A stretch of DNA of 64,000 nucleotides. It comes from Acholeplasmataceae bacterium (GTDB lineage Bacteria; Bacillota_I; Bacilli_A; ML615J-28; CAG-698). Both the position numbers and the translations under genes were made by a program. The stretch lies in NCBI GenBank assembly GCA_012841865.1, contig DUTX01000093.1, positions 1-64,000 of the forward strand. The letters are read 5' to 3'. Within the stretch, counting starts at the first letter, position 1. Every line of letters starts with the position of its first letter. Under the pieces are notes generated by a model. It saw only the letters and a program-made list of their open reading frames with translations, searched no databases and was not told the DNA's origin. Below are positions 41,593 to 51,735 of this stretch, piece after piece.

Positions 41593-43941
41593 ATGAGAGA
41601 AACCATTCATTTGAATTTTGATTGGTATTTTACACAAAAGTTTAAAGAAGAACATTTGCGGGATTTTAAGAACCTTATTGGTTTTATAAAGGTTGACATT
41701 CCCCATACCGATTTGAGGCTACCTTTTAATTATTTACCCGAAAAGTTTAATGAAGTAATTTCAACTTATAAAAAAACTTTGTTTATCAAAGAAGAATGGC
41801 AAAATAAAAACTTAAATTTAATTTTTGAAGGCGTCGGGCATGCTGCCGATGTTTATCTTGATGATAAATTTATTTTTAGAAATGAAGGTGGTTATAATCG
41901 TTTTCGAATTGACATAACTGATTATGTTAGTTTTGGAAAAGAACATATCCTAACTGTCGTCGTCGACAACCATGAAAATAAAAACATTCCTCCCTTCGGC
42001 CATCGGGTTGACTATTTAGGTTACGGAGGAATTTATCGGGAAGTATACTTAGATGTTTTAGAAGTCGAACACATTCTTGGAGCTTATTTATCTAACCCTG
42101 ACATTGATACTAATCTGATTAATTTTAAAGTAGAAAGCACCACCATAAAAGGTGAATATCGGATAGAAGTTTTATACAAAGGCGCGTCACTTTATGAAGG
42201 ATGGTTCCCGCTTACTGATTTTGTGAGCGAGTTTTGGGTAGATTTACCGGAAAAGATGCTTTGGGATATCGATAACCCCAATTTGTATGATATCAGAATT
42301 GGGCTTCATGTTGACTCAAAACTTAAGGATGAAATAGAGGTTCGTTTCGGTTTTCGTTCGGTAAAATTTAGAAAAGACGGTTTTTATCTCAACGGTAAGA
42401 AACTAAAATTGCGTGGATTGAATCGCCACCAAAGTTATCCTTATGTCGGTTATGCGATGCCGAAATCAGCACAAATGAAGGATGCGGATATTCTAAAATA
42501 TGATTTAAGCTTAAATATCGCGAGAACTTCTCATTATCCTCAATCAAAACATTTTTTGAATCGTTGCGATGAAATTGGACTTTTAGTCTTTGAAGAAATT
42601 CCGGGCTGGCAACATATCGGCGGTCAAGAATTTAAAGAAAACACCTTAAAGAATGTAGAAGCAATGATTAAAAGAGATTTTAACCATCCTTCGATAATTA
42701 TTTGGGGTGTTAGAATCAATGAATCTTTAGATGATCATGATTTGTATGTAAAAACGAATGAACTCGCAAGAAAACTTGATCCGACACGTCCTACCGGTGG
42801 AGTCAGATATCTACATAACAGCGAATTTTTAGAAGATGTTTATACCTTTAATGATTTTATTCATTCGGGGGAGAATCAAGCATTAAGCGACCCTGATTTT
42901 GTTAAAAAAGGTGTTCCCTATTTGGTTACCGAATATAACGGTCATATGTATCCCACCAAGAAATACGATACGGAAAGAATTCGTGTTGAACATGCCCTAA
43001 GGCATTATCGCGTTATCAATGCTGCGAGCATGTCTGACCGTATTTCCGGAACCATCGGTTGGTGTATGAGTGATTATAACACTCATGATGACTTTGGAAG
43101 CGGCGATAATATTTGCTACCATGGCGTTCTTGACATGTTCCGCCTTCCGAAATATGCTAGTTTTATTTATTCTGCTCAACAAAAAGATAAGCCGGTTTTG
43201 GAAGTCTTGTCAACATTAAATGTTGGTGATTATCCGATGAGTTTACAAACAGAAATTCAGATTGCAACCAATCTTGATTATATTAAATTTTATAAAGATG
43301 AATATTGTATCGGTACTTTCTATCCTGAAAAGGACAGTAAACTTCCTTCGCCCTTAGTAACGATAAATGATTTTATAGGTGACTTACTGATTGAGAATGA
43401 GGGTTTAAGCAGAAAAGATGCGGAAAAAGTGAAAAGGATTTTTCGTTTAATTCCGAAATATACTACCGGGCTGCCTTTGCGTTATAAAATCATGATGTTT
43501 CTCATTATGAAAAAATATCGCATTAAGATGAGTGATGCCGTAAATCTTTATTATAAATACAATAATCCCAGCCCGAATTATCGTTTCGAAGGCTATTTAG
43601 ACGGAAAGCTAGTAAAAACGGTAGTAAAAGAATATGTAAAGAAAACAAAATATCATATCGAAGCGGATAGTCGCGAGTTGGAAATTGATACTACTTATGA
43701 TGTTACCAAGATAGTTGTATCCAAACATGACCAAAACGGGAATATTCTTCCCTATGCTTTTGATGCCTTTACAGTAAAAGTAGCAGGCGGTCTTGAAGTA
43801 ATAGGTCCAAAAACGCTTGCATTAAGTGCGGGTGAAACCGCCTTTTGGGTTAAAACTACCGGTGTAAGTGACGCCGGAAGTGTTAGTGTTAGTTTTGATG
43901 AAGAGGAACTAACGATTGATTTTAAAATAAAGCGGAGGTAA
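41593..43941 (+). CDS. Glycoside hydrolase family 2 protein
   Basis: 782 residues from ATG 41593, after AGGAGAG. The sugar-binding jelly-roll comes first (VYLDDKFIFRNEGGYNRFRIDI), then an Ig-like domain and the TIM barrel (LNGKKLKLRGLNRHQSYPYVGYAMP). The acid/base is the Glu in IIWGVRINES and the nucleophile the Glu in YLVTEYNGH. A further C-terminal Ig-like part follows. Without a signal peptide it is cytosolic. The substrate (beta-galactoside, -glucuronide or -mannoside) cannot be settled. It leads a four-gene carbohydrate operon. Confidence 0.9.
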   Translation: MRETIHLNFDWYFTQKFKEEHLRDFKNLIGFIKVDIPHTDLRLPFNYLPEKFNEVISTYKKTLFIKEEWQNKNLNLIFEGVGHAADVYLDDKFIFRNEGGYNRFRIDITDYVSFGKEHILTVVVDNHENKNIPPFGHRVDYLGYGGIYREVYLDVLEVEHILGAYLSNPDIDTNLINFKVESTTIKGEYRIEVLYKGASLYEGWFPLTDFVSEFWVDLPEKMLWDIDNPNLYDIRIGLHVDSKLKDEIEVRFGFRSVKFRKDGFYLNGKKLKLRGLNRHQSYPYVGYAMPKSAQMKDADILKYDLSLNIARTSHYPQSKHFLNRCDEIGLLVFEEIPGWQHIGGQEFKENTLKNVEAMIKRDFNHPSIIIWGVRINESLDDHDLYVKTNELARKLDPTRPTGGVRYLHNSEFLEDVYTFNDFIHSGENQALSDPDFVKKGVPYLVTEYNGHMYPTKKYDTERIRVEHALRHYRVINAASMSDRISGTIGWCMSDYNTHDDFGSGDNICYHGVLDMFRLPKYASFIYSAQQKDKPVLEVLSTLNVGDYPMSLQTEIQIATNLDYIKFYKDEYCIGTFYPEKDSKLPSPLVTINDFIGDLLIENEGLSRKDAEKVKRIFRLIPKYTTGLPLRYKIMMFLIMKKYRIKMSDAVNLYYKYNNPSPNYRFEGYLDGKLVKTVVKEYVKKTKYHIEADSRELEIDTTYDVTKIVVSKHDQNGNILPYAFDAFTVKVAGGLEVIGPKTLALSAGETAFWVKTTGVSDAGSVSVSFDEEELTIDFKIKRR

Positions 43942-43943
43942 TA

Positions 43944-46265
43944 ATGAGAATCGAAGACAAGGTTAAACTTTTATCCGGAAAAGATGTTTGGCATACTGCG
44001 GATATTGAAAGCGAAGGCATACCTTCGATTATGATGGCTGATGGTCCTCATGGTTTAAGAAAACAGATTGACAGTCGCGATAACATCGGCATTCGCGGGA
44101 CGTATCCGGCAACCCTTTATCCGGCTGCTACCACCGTTGCTTGTACCTTTAATAAAGATTTAGCTTACAAAATGGGAAAAATGATTGGTGCGGAAGCAAG
44201 AAGTATGGATGTGCAGGTTGTACTTGGTCCCGGAATCAATATTAAGAGGAATCCCCTTTGCGGAAGAAACTTTGAATATTATTCTGAAGATCCATATTTA
44301 GCGGGAACGCTGGGTTATCACTGGATTATCGGTCTTCAAAGTAATCATGTCGGAGCGAGTTTAAAACATTATGCAGCAAATTCACAAGAGACATTGAGGC
44401 TTTGGAGCGACTCAGTCATTGATGAAAGAGCCCTTCGGGAAATTTATCTGAAAAACTTTGAAATCGCAATCAAAGCTGAACCGAGCACGGTTATGTGCTG
44501 CTATAATAAAGTCAATGGTGTTTACGGAAGCGAAAATAAATATTTGTTGACTGATATTTTAAGGGGCGAATGGGGCTATAAGGGGTTGGTTGTTTCTGAC
44601 TGGGGAGCCGTCAGCAATCATGTAAAAGCGGTACTTGCCGGATGTGATTTAGAAATGCCTTCCTCCCATGGTTATGGCACGAAGAAAATATTTGAGAGTT
44701 TCAAAAAAGGTGAAATTACTGAAGCTGATCTTGATAAATCAGCAAACCGTGTTCTTGCATTAGTAAATAAATATAAAGATAACAAGACGCTTGCTTTCAA
44801 CCGAGAGGAAGCAGAAAAAACCGCACGTGAACTGGCGACAGAAGGTATCGTGCTTTTGAAAAACGAAGATGTTTTGCCTTTAGAAGAAAAGGAAAGAATC
44901 GCGATTGTCGGAGAATTTGCGGAAAAGCCGCGGATTCAAGGCGGCGGTAGCTCGCATATCAATCCGATAAGAAAGGAAAGTTTACTTTCCGAAATCTCCG
45001 CTTATACAAAGAACTATCAATATTTTCAAGGTTATAATTTAGAGAATGATGCTTATAATGAAGAACTTGCGGAAGAAGTTTTGAAAAATATTAAAGGCTT
45101 TGATAAAGTGGTTTTTATGACGGGGTTGCCGGAATGGTCAGAAACTGAAGGCGAAGACAGGCGAGATTTGAAACTACCTGCAAGTCATTTGCGTTTAATC
45201 GATGAAATTCTTACCTTAAATCCTAATGTAATAATTACTTTATATATCGGTGCTCAAGTAGAAATGCCATTTGCGGATCGGGCGAAAGCAATTCTAAACT
45301 GCAATCTCTTGGGTGAAGCTTCAGGAAAACCGCTTCTTGATATTCTTTATGGTATAGTTTCTCCTTCGGGAAGACTTGCAACTACGTTTCCACTCAGATT
45401 GGAAGATGATCCGAGTACAATAAACTTTGGAAACACAAATAATGCTGTTTGGTATGTTGAAAGTATTTTTGTCGGCTATCGTTATTACACCACCTTTAAT
45501 AAACCTGTTCTTTATCCTTTCGGTTACGGTTTAAGTTATTCAGAATTTGAATATCGTGATTTAGAAATTGATACTGAAGAGATTACCGAAAACGGGAATA
45601 TTAAAGTTAGTTGCAAAGTAAAGAATGTCGGCAAGTATCCGGTTAAAGAAGTTGTCCAGTTATATGTAGAAAATTACAAAGAGACGCTCTATAAACCTTT
45701 ACGGGAACTCCGCAGGTTTGAAAAGGTCTTTCTTAATGTCGGTGAGGAAAAAGAAATCGTCTTTACTCTTGCATATAACGACTTCAGCTATTATGACACT
45801 AACTTAAAAGAATTTTACGTCGATAAAGGTTTATATAAAATTCAAATCTGTAAGAATGCGGAAGAAGTGATACTCGAGAAAACTGTTGAAAAGAAAACTG
45901 ATAAGCAGGGGTATCAATGGCAAGGTAGAAAAGAGTATCATCTTACTGATCAAGAGTTTGTGGAAGTTTATGCAAGGCCGCTTCCTCAACGCAACATCGT
46001 TCGCAAGCGTCCTTATACAATGGATGATAACGTGAACTTTCTTCAAAAAACATTAATCGGTAAGATTATGAAAAGGTTCATCAGAAAACATATTTTTAAA
46101 TTAACTGAAGATCCGAAAGAAAGGAAAATTTTCTTGGAACAAGCCTTGAGTGTTCCGCTTAGAACTTTGGCTTCGATGAGCGGAGGTCTTTTCTCTTTAG
46201 AAAAGATGGAAGGTATTGTTGATATTTTAAACTTTAGAATAATTAGGGGGATTAAAAAATTATGA
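43944..46265 (+). CDS. Glycoside hydrolase family 3 (beta-glucosidase-like)
   Basis: 773 residues. SIMMADGPHGLRKQ and LGPGINIKRNPLCGRNFEYYSEDP lie in the first domain, with the nucleophile Asp in GLVVSDWGAV. The second domain follows, then a fibronectin-III-like domain (VVQLYVENYKETLYKPLRELRRFEKVFL). An extra C-terminal 100 residues are basic. No signal peptide. It overlaps the next gene by 4 bp. Confidence 0.93.
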   Translation: MRIEDKVKLLSGKDVWHTADIESEGIPSIMMADGPHGLRKQIDSRDNIGIRGTYPATLYPAATTVACTFNKDLAYKMGKMIGAEARSMDVQVVLGPGINIKRNPLCGRNFEYYSEDPYLAGTLGYHWIIGLQSNHVGASLKHYAANSQETLRLWSDSVIDERALREIYLKNFEIAIKAEPSTVMCCYNKVNGVYGSENKYLLTDILRGEWGYKGLVVSDWGAVSNHVKAVLAGCDLEMPSSHGYGTKKIFESFKKGEITEADLDKSANRVLALVNKYKDNKTLAFNREEAEKTARELATEGIVLLKNEDVLPLEEKERIAIVGEFAEKPRIQGGGSSHINPIRKESLLSEISAYTKNYQYFQGYNLENDAYNEELAEEVLKNIKGFDKVVFMTGLPEWSETEGEDRRDLKLPASHLRLIDEILTLNPNVIITLYIGAQVEMPFADRAKAILNCNLLGEASGKPLLDILYGIVSPSGRLATTFPLRLEDDPSTINFGNTNNAVWYVESIFVGYRYYTTFNKPVLYPFGYGLSYSEFEYRDLEIDTEEITENGNIKVSCKVKNVGKYPVKEVVQLYVENYKETLYKPLRELRRFEKVFLNVGEEKEIVFTLAYNDFSYYDTNLKEFYVDKGLYKIQICKNAEEVILEKTVEKKTDKQGYQWQGRKEYHLTDQEFVEVYARPLPQRNIVRKRPYTMDDNVNFLQKTLIGKIMKRFIRKHIFKLTEDPKERKIFLEQALSVPLRTLASMSGGLFSLEKMEGIVDILNFRIIRGIKKL

Positions 46266-47896
46266 GATGGTATAAAGAAAGCATAGTTTACCAAATTTAT
46301 CCGCGCAGTTTTAATGATTTCAATGGTGACGGAATCGGTGATATTCGCGGAATCATTGAAAAACTTGATTATTTAAAAGGACTTGGAGTTAATACCGTTT
46401 GGTTATCACCAATTTATGATTCGCCTCTTGATGATATGGGTTATGACATCAGCAATTATTATGATATCCATAAGGATTATGGAACCCTTGATGATTTTAA
46501 AGAAATGCTTTCAAAAATGCATGAAAGAGGAATTAAGTTGATTATGGATTTGGTTGTTAACCACACTTCTGATGAACATCCATGGTTTTTAGAAGCGAAA
46601 AAAAGCGTAGATAGCCCCTATCATGAATATTATATCTTCCGAAAAGGAAAAAACGGAAAGAAGCCAAACAACTGGAAATCATTTTTTGGCGGTAGTGCTT
46701 GGGAATATAATGAAGAAACCGATGAATATTTTCTTCATCTTTTCTCCAAAAGACAACCTGACCTGAACTGGGAAAATCCGAAGGTCCGGGAAGAAGTTAA
46801 AAACATTCTCAGGTTTTGGCTTGATTTAGGTGTCGATGGTTTCCGTTGTGATGTCATTAATCTCCTATCAAAAAAAGAAGGGTTACCGAATGCGAAGGGC
46901 CTTCCGATTTTAGGAGCGAGAGGCATCTACATCGACGGACCGAAAATGCATGATTATTTACAGGAGTTGAAGCGGGATGTATTTTCGAAATATGATATGT
47001 TTACGGTCGGGGAATGCGTTTTAATCAACTCTAAAACAGCTTTGAGTTATATTGAAGAAGGCATTGATGAACTCAATATGGTTTTCCACTTTGAACACAT
47101 GAATGCCGATTGTTTTTATACCAAGTGGCTGCCCCGAAAATTTAAACTAAGACGCCTTAAAAAGCCTTTATCAAAATGGCAATATGATTTGGGGGATAAA
47201 GGCTGGAATTCATTATTTCTCGAAAATCACGATCAACCTCGTTCTATCGATCGGTTTGGTAGTCTCGAATATCGAAACGAAAGCGCAAAAATGCTTGCAA
47301 CATACATCTTTTCACAAAAAGGGACTCCCTATATTTACCAAGGGGAAGAAATAGGTATGACAAACGCTCATTATACAACTATTGAGCAGTATAAAGATGT
47401 AGAAACGCTAAATATGTATAAAACTTTACGGCGGTTTTTCTCGGAAAAGAAAACGATGAAAATGGTTCAACGAGCCAGTCGCGATAATTCACGGACGCCG
47501 ATGCAATGGAATCAGAATAAAAACGCCGGCTTCTCGGAAGGAGAGCCTTGGTTAGAAGTCAATCCAAATTATAAAGATATAAATGTTTCAGATAGTATAA
47601 AAGACGAAGATTCTATTTTGAATTATTATAAGAAATATATTGCCTTAAGGAAGAAGCATCCAGTTTTTGTCTTCGGTGATTACCGCGAACATTATCCGAA
47701 GAGCAATAAGTTAGCTTATTATGAACGAAATTATCAAGGCAAGAAATTACTTGTTATTTGTAATTTCACTTCCAAAGAATTAAAGTTTAATCCAATTTAT
47801 GATTTGTCGAAATACAAACTCATTTTAAATAATTATCAAGAAGATGAAAAACATTTGCTTCCTTATCAAGCAAAAATATATTTAGGTGAGTCTTAA
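46262..47896 (+). CDS. Alpha-glucosidase, GH13 (oligo-1,6-glucosidase type)
   Basis: 544 residues. GH13 regions are visible: DLVVNHTSDEHPWF, GFRCDVIN with the nucleophile Asp, FTVGECV with the acid Glu, and ENHDQPRS. VVYQIYPRSFNDFNGDGIGDIRG at the start fits the GH13_31 group acting on isomaltose-like or sucrose-like sugars. Cytosolic. Confidence 0.93.
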   Translation: MRWYKESIVYQIYPRSFNDFNGDGIGDIRGIIEKLDYLKGLGVNTVWLSPIYDSPLDDMGYDISNYYDIHKDYGTLDDFKEMLSKMHERGIKLIMDLVVNHTSDEHPWFLEAKKSVDSPYHEYYIFRKGKNGKKPNNWKSFFGGSAWEYNEETDEYFLHLFSKRQPDLNWENPKVREEVKNILRFWLDLGVDGFRCDVINLLSKKEGLPNAKGLPILGARGIYIDGPKMHDYLQELKRDVFSKYDMFTVGECVLINSKTALSYIEEGIDELNMVFHFEHMNADCFYTKWLPRKFKLRRLKKPLSKWQYDLGDKGWNSLFLENHDQPRSIDRFGSLEYRNESAKMLATYIFSQKGTPYIYQGEEIGMTNAHYTTIEQYKDVETLNMYKTLRRFFSEKKTMKMVQRASRDNSRTPMQWNQNKNAGFSEGEPWLEVNPNYKDINVSDSIKDEDSILNYYKKYIALRKKHPVFVFGDYREHYPKSNKLAYYERNYQGKKLLVICNFTSKELKFNPIYDLSKYKLILNNYQEDEKHLLPYQAKIYLGES

Positions 47897-50217
47897 TGAT
47901 TGAAGTTAGGGGTAATTTTTTTCATATCCAAACCAGAAATACATCCTATGTCTTCTCGAAAACTGCTTTTGGGCTTTTGCTTCACAATTATTATGGTCCC
48001 AAAGTTAATTTCCTTAACTTTGAAAACATAACTCAAAAACTTGAAGGCGGTGCGGGAACTTCAATAGTGTATGAAGGCAATGAGAATTTACATATGGATT
48101 TGCTTGATTTGGAATATTCGACGGTCGGAATCGGTGATTTCCGAGAAGCGGCGATAACCTTATATCACAAGAATATCGGTCATTCCGGAAGTTTTAAATA
48201 CCAAGATTACATAATTATTACTTCCGATAACTCACCTCTTCCTTCAAGTTACGGTGAAGAAGAAGTATTATGCGTTACTTTGTTTGATGAAGTAACGAAA
48301 ATGAAACTTGAACTCTTTTATAAGGTTTTTCCAGAAACAGATATTATCAGCCGTTATGCAAAACTGACCAACCTCAGTTTTGAAACTTATTCTTTGTTTA
48401 GATTCTATTCAACTCAAATCGACTTTTCAGAAACAGATTATGTGATGATGACTTTTGAAGGTGCTTGGGCTAAAGAAAGACATCTTGTAGAAAAGGAACT
48501 TGTTTCTGGAATCTATATCAATGATTCCAAAACCGGCGGCAGTTCTAATAAAGCTAATCCACTCGTTATTCTTCGTAAAAAGAACACCGATCAAGATTAC
48601 GGAGCTTGTTTTGGCTTTAATCTGGTTTACAGCGGAAATCACAAAACAACAGTTGAAGTCACACCTCAACATAAACTTAGGTTTTTAATGGGAATCAATG
48701 ACCATGCCTTTAATTTTTTGTTGCAACCTAATTCTGAATTTGTGACTCCGGAAGCTGTGATGACTTATACAAATAAAGGTTTAAACCAACTCTCGCAAAA
48801 TTTTCATGATTTTGTAAACAATCATATTGTCCGCGGTAAACACAAGAATCAAATCCGCCCAGTTCTTTTAAACAGTTGGGAAGGTAATTATTTCAATTTT
48901 GATGAAAAACGAATATTAAAACTTGCAAAAAAAGCCAAGGAAGTCGGTATCGAACTCTTTGTTCTTGATGACGGTTGGTTCGGAAAAAGAAATGATGATA
49001 CTTCTTCGCTCGGCGATTGGGATGTAAATTATAAAAAACTCCCCCACGGACTTTCGGGACTTGCGAAAAAGATAAATAAACTCGGTCTTGATTTTGGACT
49101 TTGGGTTGAACCAGAAATGATTAATGAGGATAGCGAATTATATAGGCTCCATCCGGATTGGGCGGTTCAACTTCCGGGAAGAAAACCGGGGATCGGCCGA
49201 AATCAATTGGTGCTTGATCTCACAAATAAAGAAGTTAGGGATTTTCTGATTTCTAAACTTAAAGAAGTTTTTTCTTCTTGCAATGTTAAGTATGTAAAAT
49301 GGGATTATAACCGAAACATTTCTGATATGTACGGGAAAAAACTAGAAAATCAAGGTGAATTTTTCCACCTTTACATGCTTGGGTTTTATGAAATAATGGA
49401 AGAGTTAACGAAAACTTTCCCTGAGATTCTTTTTGAAGGTTGTGCTAGCGGGGGAAATCGTTTTGATTTAGGAATGCTCTGTTACTTCCCCCAAATCTGG
49501 ACTAGCGATGATACTGATTATCTAGAAAGAATATATATTCAAACAGGAACGAGCTATGGTTACCCCCCTTCCGCAATCACAAATCATGTCAGCGCCGTCC
49601 CCAATCATCAAACCTTAAGGGTAACTCCCCTTTCTTCTCGCTTTAACCTTGCCTGTTTTGGAAACCTAGGTTATGAATTAAATCTTCTCGATTTAAATAC
49701 GGAAGAAATGCGTGAGATTAAAGCTCAGATTCGTTTCTATAAAGCAAGAAGAGATATATTTCAATATGGAAGATTTTATCGCAGTAACAGGTCTATTTTC
49801 AATGATGAAAGCACCTATTTTTATCTGGTGAGTTCTGAAAAAGATAAGGCTTTGCTTGGCTTCTTCCAAGCTTTGGTTCACCCCGCTTTAAAGGAGGATA
49901 AAATTTATATTCAAGGTCTGAAGGAAGGAATCTATACTTTTCGAAACAAAGAAGAAAAACATAATCTAAAAAAATTTGGAGGTTTAATCAATTATGTATC
50001 ACCGATTAGGATTAAATTAAACGGTAAGATTCATAATTTAATTTCTCGAGTTTATAAATTAAAAAGCGAAATAGAAGTTTATACAGTAAATTCCGAAATG
50101 TTAAAATGGTCAGGAATAAGATTGAATTCGCAGTTTACGGGAACAGGCTTCGGAAACAAAGTTCGTGTTCTAGGTGATTTTGGGAGCCGAATCTATTTAA
50201 TTGAAAAAAATAACTGA
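47896..50217 (+). CDS. Alpha-galactosidase, GH36
   Basis: 773 residues, the standard length of tetrameric bacterial GH36 enzymes. WEGNYFNFDE, VLDDGWFGKRNDD, GLWVEPEMI, KWDYNR with the nucleophile Asp, FEGCASGGNRFDLGML and the acid Asp in WTSDDTD are all present. It removes alpha-1,6-galactose from melibiose or raffinose-type sugars. The start overlaps the preceding stop (TAATG). It closes the operon. Confidence 0.95.
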   Translation: MIEVRGNFFHIQTRNTSYVFSKTAFGLLLHNYYGPKVNFLNFENITQKLEGGAGTSIVYEGNENLHMDLLDLEYSTVGIGDFREAAITLYHKNIGHSGSFKYQDYIIITSDNSPLPSSYGEEEVLCVTLFDEVTKMKLELFYKVFPETDIISRYAKLTNLSFETYSLFRFYSTQIDFSETDYVMMTFEGAWAKERHLVEKELVSGIYINDSKTGGSSNKANPLVILRKKNTDQDYGACFGFNLVYSGNHKTTVEVTPQHKLRFLMGINDHAFNFLLQPNSEFVTPEAVMTYTNKGLNQLSQNFHDFVNNHIVRGKHKNQIRPVLLNSWEGNYFNFDEKRILKLAKKAKEVGIELFVLDDGWFGKRNDDTSSLGDWDVNYKKLPHGLSGLAKKINKLGLDFGLWVEPEMINEDSELYRLHPDWAVQLPGRKPGIGRNQLVLDLTNKEVRDFLISKLKEVFSSCNVKYVKWDYNRNISDMYGKKLENQGEFFHLYMLGFYEIMEELTKTFPEILFEGCASGGNRFDLGMLCYFPQIWTSDDTDYLERIYIQTGTSYGYPPSAITNHVSAVPNHQTLRVTPLSSRFNLACFGNLGYELNLLDLNTEEMREIKAQIRFYKARRDIFQYGRFYRSNRSIFNDESTYFYLVSSEKDKALLGFFQALVHPALKEDKIYIQGLKEGIYTFRNKEEKHNLKKFGGLINYVSPIRIKLNGKIHNLISRVYKLKSEIEVYTVNSEMLKWSGIRLNSQFTGTGFGNKVRVLGDFGSRIYLIEKNN

Positions 50218-50230
50218 AGAGTCTGAATAA

Positions 50231-50260
50231 AAAAGCCGTGTCGAGAATGACACGGTTTTT
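50231..50260. terminator. Bidirectional terminator between GH36 and murE
   Basis: CCGTGTC (50236-50242) pairs with GACACGG (50249-50255), flanked by A and T runs. Confidence 0.85.
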
Positions 50261-51692
50261 AAATTTCTTTTACCGGATTATTTTCTTTTAACTCCGAAAG
50301 TATTTCCTCTACTACTTCAATATCGGAATAAGAATAGATATTGCCGTTAATTTCAAAATAATCGTCGTTCCCTTTGCCGGCAATTAAGACCCCGTCCCCT
50401 TTTTTTGCACTGAGGATTGCTGTTTTTATGGCTTCTTTTCTATCGATTATTATTTGATAATTATCATTTTTTAGATCCTTAATTAAATCGAAAATAATAT
50501 TTTCCGGTTTTTCAAAGCGCGGATCTTCGGATGTAAAAAAAACATAATCGGCAAGAGTTGTAGCAATTTTTCCAAGGAGCGGGCGCTTGCTCTTGTCTTT
50601 TCCTCCAGCGCTTCCTAAAACGAGCAATAATCTAGAATGCCTCTTTTTTAATAAATTTAGGACAGCTTCTAAGGCATTGGGGGTATGTGCAAAATCAACA
50701 TAAACTTTAAATTCTTCCGTAGTTGAAAGTTCTTCTAATCTTCCTTCAATTTTTGGAATGGTTTCTAAAGCTTTATATATTGTTGTTTTCGGAATCTTAT
50801 AATGGAGTGCCGTAATAATGGCTGCCACAACATTATAGACATTGTAAATGCCGAATAAGTTTATTCTTAGATCCTTCCAAGTTTCTTCTGGAGTTTTTAG
50901 GTCAAAAACAGTATACTTTTTTCTTTCACGAATATTATAGGCTTGATAATCAGAATTTTCATTTAGTCCGTAAGTTAGAAGATTTTTGGCTTTAAAATGT
51001 TTTCCATAGGGCGAGTCAATATTTGTGATTCCTAAGCCTTTCTTCTCTAATTTTGAAAAGAGCATTTGTTTAGCTTTTAAATAATTTTCTATGGTTCCAT
51101 GCGTATCCAAGTGTTCATGGCCAAGATTCGTAAAAACCGCGACTTCAAATCCAATTCCTTCAAGTCTTTTGTTAACCAAGCCTTGACTGGAAACTTCCAT
51201 AACCAGATGACGAATGTTTTTATCAGCAAGAAACCTAAGGGTTCTTACCAATAAACATAAAGGAAGAGTTGTATACTTTGTTTTTTCAAAATAACCTAAA
51301 TGCCTAATACCGTTGGTTCCGATATAACAGGAATTATATTTTTGGGTCAGGAGATGTTCAATAATAGATGCGGTCGTAGTTTTTCCGTCCGTGCCTGTGA
51401 CTCCGATGATGCAAAGTTCATAATGCGGGTAATCATAGAAGCGAAAAAGCAGTTCCGGAAAGATTTTTTCAATATCTTTTGAGATTATTACCGGTATGGA
51501 AAGATCATGTTCTTTTTCAGAAAGGATGGTTTTGGCACCGAGTCTGATTGCTTCTTCTAGATAAGCACTTCCCGAATCTTTGCTTCCCTTCCGAACCACA
51601 AAAAGGTCACCCGCTTGTAAATACCTTGTATCATCGGAAATTCCTGTAATTTTTAGATTATGAATTTCTTGTAATAATCTTTTGATATGCAT
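50259..51692 (-). CDS. murE: UDP-MurNAc-tripeptide synthetase (MurE)
   Basis: 477 residues from ATG 51692; ATG 51704 is possible but lacks a binding site. The P-loop is GVTGTDGKTTT, VMEVSSQGL and NLGHEHLDTHG are conserved, the carbamylated Lys is in YLKAKQMLF, and AGKGNDDY closes the enzyme. The specificity loop reads TSEDPRFEKP, where meso-diaminopimelate enzymes have DNPR. It adds the third residue of the peptidoglycan stem, so the cell makes a wall. It stands alone, not in a dcw cluster. Confidence 0.92.
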   Translation of the reverse strand: MHIKRLLQEIHNLKITGISDDTRYLQAGDLFVVRKGSKDSGSAYLEEAIRLGAKTILSEKEHDLSIPVIISKDIEKIFPELLFRFYDYPHYELCIIGVTGTDGKTTTASIIEHLLTQKYNSCYIGTNGIRHLGYFEKTKYTTLPLCLLVRTLRFLADKNIRHLVMEVSSQGLVNKRLEGIGFEVAVFTNLGHEHLDTHGTIENYLKAKQMLFSKLEKKGLGITNIDSPYGKHFKAKNLLTYGLNENSDYQAYNIRERKKYTVFDLKTPEETWKDLRINLFGIYNVYNVVAAIITALHYKIPKTTIYKALETIPKIEGRLEELSTTEEFKVYVDFAHTPNALEAVLNLLKKRHSRLLLVLGSAGGKDKSKRPLLGKIATTLADYVFFTSEDPRFEKPENIIFDLIKDLKNDNYQIIIDRKEAIKTAILSAKKGDGVLIAGKGNDDYFEINGNIYSYSDIEVVEEILSELKENNPVKEI

Positions 51693-51735
51693 CCGTTTCA
51701 CCATAATATATGATATGTAAGAAGGGAAAAGATTA

